The translations under genes and the position numbers were made by a program. From Sinorhizobium kostiense (GTDB lineage Bacteria; Pseudomonadota; Alphaproteobacteria; Rhizobiales; Rhizobiaceae): 64,000 bases of DNA. This document shows positions 58,076 through 64,000 of this stretch, piece by piece. The stretch is from positions 186,001 to 250,000 of the forward strand of contig NZ_JAGILA010000005.1 of the NCBI RefSeq assembly GCF_017874595.1, in the 5' to 3' direction. The notes under the pieces were generated by a model. It saw only the letters and a program-made list of their open reading frames with translations. It did not search any database and had not been told where the DNA came from. The number at the start of each line of letters is the position of its first letter. Within the stretch, counting starts at the first letter, position 1.

Positions 58076-58202
58076 AATTAGTCAAGCGCCACGTGGTGCC
58101 GCGCGCCGTTGGAGCGCGCCAATGACCGCTGAAACCACTTTAAATTGCCGATTTCCGCAACTATATCAATTCAGGGATGCACCTCAGGGAGGAGGACCGG
58201 AC

Positions 58203-58925
58203 ATGAGACAGGACCATGCCGTCGTATCGCGCGAGGAGTGGCTGCAGGCCCGCAAATCGCTTCTCGCACTTGAAAAGGAACACACGCACCTGCGCGACAG
58301 GGTCAACGCAGAGCGCCAGGCGCTGCCCTGGGTGAAGCTGGAGAAAACCTACACCTTCAATACGCCGGAGGGTCAGAAAAGCTTGGACGAACTCTTCGAC
58401 GGACGCAGCCAGCTTCTTCTTTATCATTTCATGTTGGGTGAAAACTGGCAGGCCGGCTGCCCCAGCTGCTCCTTCCTTGCCGATCACTTCGATGGCACCC
58501 TGCCCCATCTCAACCATCACGACGTCACGCTGGTCGTTGCCTCGAATGCTCCCCTTGAAAAGATCGAAGCCTATCGAAAGCGGATGGGCTGGAACTTTCC
58601 CTGGGTTTCGTCCCACGGCGGCGACTTCAACCGGGATTTCCACGTCTCCTTCACCCCGTCGGAAATGGCGCGCGGCAAGGTCGTCTATAATTTCACCGAA
58701 ATCGACAGTGAGGACGCGCACGAGGAACTGCCGGGCCTGAGCGCCTTCTATAAGGATGAGGACGGCACCGTCTACCACACCTATTCCACCTATGCCCGAG
58801 GACTGGAGGAACTGGCCAGCACGTTCATGCTGCTCGACCGGGCGCCAAAAGGCCGCAACGAAGGCACGATCATGGACTTCATCCGCCGGCATGACGAATA
58901 CGAGGATGAGCCGCGCCGCACTTAG
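58203..58925 (+). CDS. DUF899 thioredoxin-like protein
   Basis: A 240-residue protein. VVSREEWLQARKSLLALEKE opens the family domain, followed by FDGRSQLLLYHFM, then QAGCPSCSFLADHF (CPSC redox-type site), VASNAPLEKIEAYRKRMGW and a typical end DEYEDEP. DUF899 proteins are thioredoxin-fold and of unknown function. GGGAGGAGGACCGGAC before the ATG is a strong ribosome-binding site. First of a probable operon with DUF1579 and VOC genes, across from marR. Confidence 0.9.
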   Translation: MRQDHAVVSREEWLQARKSLLALEKEHTHLRDRVNAERQALPWVKLEKTYTFNTPEGQKSLDELFDGRSQLLLYHFMLGENWQAGCPSCSFLADHFDGTLPHLNHHDVTLVVASNAPLEKIEAYRKRMGWNFPWVSSHGGDFNRDFHVSFTPSEMARGKVVYNFTEIDSEDAHEELPGLSAFYKDEDGTVYHTYSTYARGLEELASTFMLLDRAPKGRNEGTIMDFIRRHDEYEDEPRRT

Positions 58926-59012
58926 CGAAGAAAAAATGTGAGTGACATCGCCGCCGGAGGTCCCTCGCGCGCGGCAATGAACGGGAATTGTGTCCTTACA
59001 TGGGAGGTCTAA

Positions 59013-59486
59013 ATGCATGGAGAGCCTCAGGAACAACACCGCTGGCTGGAGCAGTTGCTCGGCGAGTGGACGGTGACATCACAGGATCCCACCGGAAACG
59101 CGTCATCGGATCAGGACTGGGTGGAAAAGGTTCGCTCTTTGAACGGCCTTTGGGTGGTCTGCGATGGTCAAGGCGCGATGCCGGACGGAAAGGCCGGCGA
59201 GACGTTGATGACGCTCGGTTTCAATCCTGAGACAGGCCGCTACGTCGGCACCTGGGTCGGTTCGATGATGACGCATATGTGGGTCTATGACGGCGAACTG
59301 GAGGACGACGGCCGGACGCTTGCTCTCAACTGTGACGGTCCGGATTTCGAGAGCCCCGGCAGGACGGCCCGATACCAGGACAGGATAACGTTTGTCGACG
59401 CAAACCACCGCACGCTCACGGCCCGCGTGCAGAACGAGGACGGAAGCTGGAAGGAGATGATGAGGGCGGAGTACCGCCGCCGATAG
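59013..59486 (+). CDS. DUF1579 family protein
   Basis: A 157-residue protein, QEQHRWLEQLLGEWTVTSQD, VRSLNGLWVVCDGQG, LMTLGFNPETGRYVGTWVGSM and a beta-rich tail. This fits the DUF1579 lipocalin-like fold, no known catalytic role. It lies 87 bases after DUF899 and 70 before the VOC gene, all on the same strand. Confidence 0.85.
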   Translation: MHGEPQEQHRWLEQLLGEWTVTSQDPTGNASSDQDWVEKVRSLNGLWVVCDGQGAMPDGKAGETLMTLGFNPETGRYVGTWVGSMMTHMWVYDGELEDDGRTLALNCDGPDFESPGRTARYQDRITFVDANHRTLTARVQNEDGSWKEMMRAEYRRR

Positions 59487-59556
59487 CCAGAATCGAATGC
59501 GGCACCCATGCCGTTGCCAGAACACGAAAATACCACTGAACACGGGAGGATCGACG

Positions 59557-60318
59557 ATGCACGGCAAATTCGTCTGGTACGAATTGATGACGACGGACAC
59601 GAAGGCGGCAGAGAGCTTTTACAAGAAGGTCGTCGGTTGGAGTGCCCGCGATGCAGGCATGCCGGGAATCGAGTACACGCTGTTTTCCATCGGCGATCAT
59701 CAGGTGGCGGGCGTGATGACCATGCCGGACGGCGCGCTGGAGATGAACGTGCCGCCTGCCTGGCTCGGCTATGTGGCGGTCGACGACGTCGACGCCTCCG
59801 CCGCCCGGCTTACCGCCGAGGGCGGCACCGTCCATCGCGAACCCAACGATATACCCGGTGTCGGCCGCTTCGCCATCGTGGCGGACCCCCACGGCGCTGC
59901 CTTCGCCCTGTTCAAGGGCACCGGGGAACCCCCGCCGCAGCTCGACCAGATGGCCTCCGGCAATGTCGGATGGCACGAGCTGATGGCCGGGGATCTCGAT
60001 ACGGCCTTTAATTTCTATTCGAAACTGTTCGGCTGGACCAAGGACCAGGCGATGGACATGGGCGATATGGGGGTCTACCAGCTCTTTGCCCACGGCGGCC
60101 AGGCAATCGGCGGCATGATGACCAAGCCGAAGGAGGTGCCCTCGCCGTTCTGGCTCTATTATTTCAACGTCGAGGCGCTCGACGCCGCGATCGACCGAGC
60201 CAAATCCGAAGGCGGCCAAATCGTGAACGGCCCGATGGAAGTGCCCGGAGGCGCCTGGATCGTGCAATGCACGGATCCGCAGGGCGCACTTTTTGCCCTG
60301 GTCGCACCGAAGCGGTAA
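59557..60318 (+). CDS. Two-domain VOC (glyoxalase/bleomycin resistance) family protein
   Basis: A 253-residue protein with two vicinal-oxygen-chelate domains: GKFVWYELMTTDTKAAESFYKKVVGW through FAIVADPHGAAFALFKG, and VGWHELMAGDLDTAFNFYSKLFGW through CTDPQGALFALVAP. Substrate not known. ATG at 59557 is preceded by CGGGAGGATCGACG. It is likely the end of the DUF899 operon; a hairpin follows at 60325. Confidence 0.88.
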   Translation: MHGKFVWYELMTTDTKAAESFYKKVVGWSARDAGMPGIEYTLFSIGDHQVAGVMTMPDGALEMNVPPAWLGYVAVDDVDASAARLTAEGGTVHREPNDIPGVGRFAIVADPHGAAFALFKGTGEPPPQLDQMASGNVGWHELMAGDLDTAFNFYSKLFGWTKDQAMDMGDMGVYQLFAHGGQAIGGMMTKPKEVPSPFWLYYFNVEALDAAIDRAKSEGGQIVNGPMEVPGGAWIVQCTDPQGALFALVAPKR

Positions 60319-60324
60319 CGAGAC

Positions 60325-60348
60325 AAGGCTCGCGCGCCCGCGAGCCTT
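60325..60348 (+). terminator. Hairpin after VOC gene
   Basis: AAGGCTCGCG and CGCGAGCCTT form a perfect 10-bp stem with a 4-base loop, but no T-run follows, so termination is likely weak or needs a factor. Confidence 0.5.
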
Positions 60349-60477
60349 AATGCCGACCAGAAGCTTGCCGAAGGCCGCAGCCGAGTGCCCGGTTTCGGCT
60401 TGCTTTCTTCTTTGCATTGCACAAAAGTCCTCTCGAATGGCGGGCGAAGGACCCGCCATCGAGGGGAAAACGTTTTA

Positions 60478-63400
60478 ATGTCGATCAAGGCCAGTATCTA
60501 CCATCTGACCCACTATCAATATGACCGGCCGGTCAGGCTCTCACCGCAAATCATCAGGCTGAAGCCCGCCGCGCACTCCAAAACGAAGGTCATAAGCCAC
60601 TCGCTGAAAGTTTCGCCGACGACACATTTCGTCAATCTGCAGCAGGATCCCTACGGCAACTATCTCGCCCGCTACGTCTTTCCGGATCCGGTGACGGAGT
60701 TGAAGATCGAGGTCGACCTCGTCGCCGACATGACCATCTACAATCCCTTCGACTTCTTCGTCGAAGAGGAGGCCGAGCATTGGCCGTTCAGCTATTCCGA
60801 GGACCTGAGCGAAGATCTCAAGATCTACATGACGCCGGAGCCGGCCGGGCCGAAACTCGCAGCCTTCCTGGAGACGGTCGATCGCGCGCGCCAGCGCACG
60901 GTCGACATGGTCGTCGGCCTCAACATGCGGCTGCAGAAGGAGATCGGCTACGTCATCCGCATGGCGCCGGGGGTGCAGACGCCCGAAGAGACGCTGGGGC
61001 TCGCAAAAGGCTCGTGCCGCGACTCAAGCTGGCTACTGGTGCAGATTCTCCGCAATCTCGGCTTTGCCGCCCGCTTCGTCTCCGGCTATCTTATCCAGCT
61101 CACCCCGGACCTGAAGGCGCTCGACGGCCCCTCGGGCACGGAGTACGACTTCACCGATCTCCATGCCTGGGCCGAAGTCTATATTCCGGGCGCGGGCTGG
61201 ATCGGGCTCGACCCGACCTCCGGGCTCCTCACCGGTGAGAGCCACATCCCGCTTGCCGCGACACCGCACTATCGCAACGCCGCGCCGATCTCCGGCGGCT
61301 TCTTCGGCGACCCGGAAACCAATTCCGATTTTGCCTTCGACATGAAGATCATGCGCGTTTCCGAGCATCCGCGCATCACCAAGCCCTTTTCGGACGAGAG
61401 CTGGGAAGCCCTGAACGCCCTCGGCGATAAGGTTGACCAGGTCCTGGCCGAAAACGACGTGCGCCTCACCATGGGCGGCGAGCCGACTTTCGTGTCGATA
61501 GACGATTTCGAATCCGACGAATGGAACACCGCCGCCGTCGGTCCGACCAAGCGCGAAAAGGCCGACATGCTGATCCGCCGCCTGCGCGACCGCTTTGCTC
61601 CAGGGGGGTTTCTGCATTACGGCCAGGGCAAATGGTATCCTGGCGAGAGCCTGCCGCGCTGGACCTTTTCGCTTTACTGGCGCCGCGACGGCCTGCCGAT
61701 CTGGCATCGGCCCGATCTCATCGCCGAGGAGCGCAGCCGGAACGAGGTTACGGAACGGGACGCGGAGCGCCTGCTCGTCGCCATTGCCGGCGAACTCGAT
61801 CTCTCGGCGGACATGGTGGTGCCGGCCTTCGAGGATCCGGCCGAATGGATCGTCAAGGAAGCCAATCTTCCGGACAATGTCGATCCGTCCAATTCCAAGC
61901 TCAAGGACCTTGAGGAGCGCAGTCGGATTGCACGCGTCTTTGAGCGCGGCCTCACAACCCCGACCGGTTACGTATTGCCGGTGCAGGCCTGGAATGCCCG
62001 CGCCTCCGGCCACAATTGGATGAGCGAGAAATGGCGTACGCGGCGCGGCCACATCTTTCTCGTACCCGGTGACAGCCCGGTCGGCTACCGCCTGCCGCTC
62101 GGTTCGCTGCCCTACATTTCTCCCTCCAGCTATCCCTATATCAATCCGGTCGATCCGACAGTCCCGCGCGAGGCCTTGCCGGACTTCAGAGAAGAGAAGG
62201 GGCGCGCGCAACCGCCGCGCTTCCGATCGTCCGACGAGCCGCATGCATCGCCGCCGCCTGTCCGCGACGAGATCGGCGGCGAAGTCCGCACCGCAATGAC
62301 AGTCGAGCCGCGTGACGGCCGGCTCTGTGTCTTCATGCCGCCAACAACGAGCATCGAGGAATATCTCGACCTGATCGCCTCGACCGAACGCGCTGCGGCG
62401 GAACTCGGCATGCCCGTGCATATCGAAGGCTACCCGCCGCGGTATGACGAACGCGTCAATGTGATCCGTGTCGCGCCGGATCCGGGCGTCATTGAAGTCA
62501 ATATTCACCCGGCATCCAACTGGCGTGAATGCGTCGAAGTCACCACCGCTCTTTACGAGGAGGCACGCCAGAGCCGGCTCGGCGCCGACAAGTTCATGAT
62601 CGATGGCCGCCATACGGGAACGGGCGGCGGCAACCATGTCGTCGTCGGCGGCCAGAACCCCAATGACAGCCCCTTCCTTCGCCGACCGGACCTCCTGAAG
62701 AGCATCGTCCTCCACTGGCAACGTCACCCATCGCTCTCCTATCTCTTTTCCGGCCTCTTCATCGGACCGACCAGCCAGGCGCCACGCATCGACGAGGCGC
62801 GCCATGATGCGCTCTACGAGCTGGAGATCGCGCTCGCCCAGGTGCCGACACCCGATACTGGCCGGCTGCCTCTCCCGTGGCTCATCGACCGGCTCTTCCG
62901 CAACCTGCTCGTCGACGTCACCGGCAACACCCATCGCGCGGAGATCTGCATCGACAAGCTGTTCTCGCCGGACGGGCCGACCGGCCGGCTCGGCCTGGTT
63001 GAATTCCGAGGCTTCGAGATGCCGCCGAATGCGCGCATGTCGCTCGCCCAGCAATTGCTCGTGCGCGCCCTTATCGCCCGTTTCTGGAAAAACCCGGTCG
63101 AGGGCCGCTTCGTCCGCTGGGGCACGGCGTTGCACGACCGCTTCATGCTGCCGCACTACGTCTGGCAGGACTTCCTCGAAGTTCTCGCCGATCTCGGCGC
63201 CCACGGTTTCGATCTTCGTCCGGAATGGTTCAACGCGCAGCTCGAGTTCCGCTTCCCCTACTGCGGCGAAGTCGAATACGACGGCGCCAAGCTCGAGATA
63301 CGACAAGCGCTCGAACCGTGGCATGTGATGGGCGAACAGGGAGCGATCGGCGGTACGGTGCGATATGTCGATTCTTCCGTGGAACGCCTGCAGGTGAAGC

Positions 63401-63801
63401 TCGAGACCGCCAATCCCGATCGCTACACGGTCGCCTGCAACGGTCGGCCTGTGCCGCTTGCAAAAACGGGGCAGAACGGCATCGCCGTCGCGGGCGTTCG
63501 CTACAAAGCCTGGCAGCCGGCTTCAGGCCTTCATCCGGTGTTGCCGGTGAACACTCCCCTTACATTCGACGTTTATGATACATGGTCGAATCGGGCGATC
63601 GGCGGCTGCGTCTATCACGTTGCGCATCCGGGTGGGCGGAACTATGAGACTTTCCCGGTCAATGGCAATGAGGCCGAGGCGCGCCGGCTGGCGCGTTTCG
63701 AGCCCTGGGGCCACACAACGGGCATGTATCGACTGCAGAACGAGAGCCCATCCGCGGAATTTCCCCTGGCGCTCGACCTCAGGCGTCCGGCAGGAGTGTA
63801 A
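60478..63801 (+). CDS. Transglutaminase / DUF2126 fusion protein
   Basis: A 1107-residue protein. Residues 1-85: bacterial transglutaminase N-terminal domain ([21 protein letters not shown]). Residues about 160-270: transglutaminase core with Cys in [12 protein letters not shown], His in [12 protein letters not shown] and Asp in GLDPTSGLL. The rest is DUF2126 ([52 protein letters not shown]), a fusion common in proteobacteria. These, together with the adjoining ATP-grasp and alpha-E proteins, have been proposed to make or cut amide-linked peptides. The next gene starts directly at its stop. Confidence 0.92.
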   Translation: MSIKASIYHLTHYQYDRPVRLSPQIIRLKPAAHSKTKVISHSLKVSPTTHFVNLQQDPYGNYLARYVFPDPVTELKIEVDLVADMTIYNPFDFFVEEEAEHWPFSYSEDLSEDLKIYMTPEPAGPKLAAFLETVDRARQRTVDMVVGLNMRLQKEIGYVIRMAPGVQTPEETLGLAKGSCRDSSWLLVQILRNLGFAARFVSGYLIQLTPDLKALDGPSGTEYDFTDLHAWAEVYIPGAGWIGLDPTSGLLTGESHIPLAATPHYRNAAPISGGFFGDPETNSDFAFDMKIMRVSEHPRITKPFSDESWEALNALGDKVDQVLAENDVRLTMGGEPTFVSIDDFESDEWNTAAVGPTKREKADMLIRRLRDRFAPGGFLHYGQGKWYPGESLPRWTFSLYWRRDGLPIWHRPDLIAEERSRNEVTERDAERLLVAIAGELDLSADMVVPAFEDPAEWIVKEANLPDNVDPSNSKLKDLEERSRIARVFERGLTTPTGYVLPVQAWNARASGHNWMSEKWRTRRGHIFLVPGDSPVGYRLPLGSLPYISPSSYPYINPVDPTVPREALPDFREEKGRAQPPRFRSSDEPHASPPPVRDEIGGEVRTAMTVEPRDGRLCVFMPPTTSIEEYLDLIASTERAAAELGMPVHIEGYPPRYDERVNVIRVAPDPGVIEVNIHPASNWRECVEVTTALYEEARQSRLGADKFMIDGRHTGTGGGNHVVVGGQNPNDSPFLRRPDLLKSIVLHWQRHPSLSYLFSGLFIGPTSQAPRIDEARHDALYELEIALAQVPTPDTGRLPLPWLIDRLFRNLLVDVTGNTHRAEICIDKLFSPDGPTGRLGLVEFRGFEMPPNARMSLAQQLLVRALIARFWKNPVEGRFVRWGTALHDRFMLPHYVWQDFLEVLADLGAHGFDLRPEWFNAQLEFRFPYCGEVEYDGAKLEIRQALEPWHVMGEQGAIGGTVRYVDSSVERLQVKLETANPDRYTVACNGRPVPLAKTGQNGIAVAGVRYKAWQPASGLHPVLPVNTPLTFDVYDTWSNRAIGGCVYHVAHPGGRNYETFPVNGNEAEARRLARFEPWGHTTGMYRLQNESPSAEFPLALDLRRPAGV

Positions 63802-64000
63802 ATGGCGAAGAAGCAAGCGGCCGAAGCGCAGGACAAACGTAGTGAGGAGCGCGATCCGGCGATCGGTTACCGCGTCCTGCCGGGTGTCGCCGACGAGATG
63901 CTCGATCCGCATGGCAATGTACGGCCCGTTTGGCAACGGCTGCTTGCGACCCTCGGCCGCATGGACGAGACGGAGCTCGTCAACCGCTTTGCCCGCGCCG
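63802..64000 (+). CDS. Probable circularly permuted ATP-grasp / alpha-E protein (partial)
   Basis: The ATG directly follows the DUF2126 stop (TAA-ATG), so it is co-translated. The visible part reads MAKKQAAEAQDKRSEERDPA, then YRVLPGVADEMLDPHGNVRPVWQRLL and ends ELVNRFARA at the window edge. The block VADEMLDPHGNVRPVW fits the N-terminus of circularly permuted ATP-grasp proteins found with transglutaminase/DUF2126. The assignment is from the start and location only. Confidence 0.65.
   Translation, partial: MAKKQAAEAQDKRSEERDPAIGYRVLPGVADEMLDPHGNVRPVWQRLLATLGRMDETELVNRFARA

Overview
The window looks like chromosomal DNA of a Sinorhizobium/Ensifer-type alphaproteobacterium (Rhizobiales). It is GC-rich and densely coded. 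Gene content supports this: homospermidine synthase, a CpdR-type receiver protein, a TacA-like NtrC-family regulator, an Omp10-type lipoprotein, many DUFs typical of Rhizobiales (DUF882, DUF1036, DUF1244, DUF2312, DUF465, DUF3445), rhizobial intergenic mosaic repeats, and a small RNA whose sequence and flanking genes fit MmgR (Rfam suhB family) of S. meliloti. I see no prophage, insertion sequence or CRISPR array. Most of the window is ordinary core chromosome.

Layout. 1-8.7 kb: partial proton-channel gene, suhB-type inositol monophosphatase, Sel1-repeat protein, ThiE-like protein, TauE/SafE transporter, ArsR regulator, two YdcH-like small proteins, purEK, rpmJ and a TPR lipoprotein-like/exported protein. 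8.9-24.5 kb: pyruvate kinase coupled to a DUF1036 gene, N-formylglutamate amidohydrolase with DUF1244 and DUF2312, a DUF882 peptidase-like protein, TacA-like regulator, PepF, folate genes pabB/pabC, a PAS-GGDEF protein, DUF3445, homospermidine synthase and Omp10. 24.6-34.8 kb is an envelope-rich stretch: 5'-nucleotidase with LysM, ferrochelatase, SPFH/NfeD pair, beta-barrel protein, UTP-glucose-1-phosphate uridylyltransferase, MltB-type transglycosylase and a DUF459 SGNH hydrolase. 34.9-41.2 kb: gltBD.

41.2-49.4 kb has the most regulatory content: a perfect 12-bp inverted repeat between gltB and a threonine aldolase gene; a small heat-shock gene with an RpoH-type promoter and a ROSE-like RNA thermometer; a candidate sRNA; MmgR between hisN and a second N-formylglutamate amidohydrolase; cpdR; tRNA-Val(GAC); and two homologous sRNA-like units about 1.3 kb apart that bracket two small genes, one with an EcfG/RpoE2-type promoter. 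49.4-55.6 kb: peroxiredoxin-like protein, a zinc-ribbon/adenylate cyclase/AAA/TPR protein and ilvD. 55.7-60.3 kb: a set of stress-type or unknown genes (GFA, an EcfG-type promoter before a membrane protein and DUF421, MarR with a palindromic operator, DUF899, DUF1579, VOC). 60.5-64 kb: transglutaminase-DUF2126 protein followed directly by the start of a second gene that resembles its usual ATP-grasp/alpha-E partner.

The best candidates for something undescribed are the paired homologous sRNA units (about 47.94-48.03 and 49.25-49.33 kb), the three-hairpin sRNA candidate (43.62-43.72 kb), and the palindrome at 41.49 kb. All start sites, RNA ends and promoters are read by eye and none was tested computationally.
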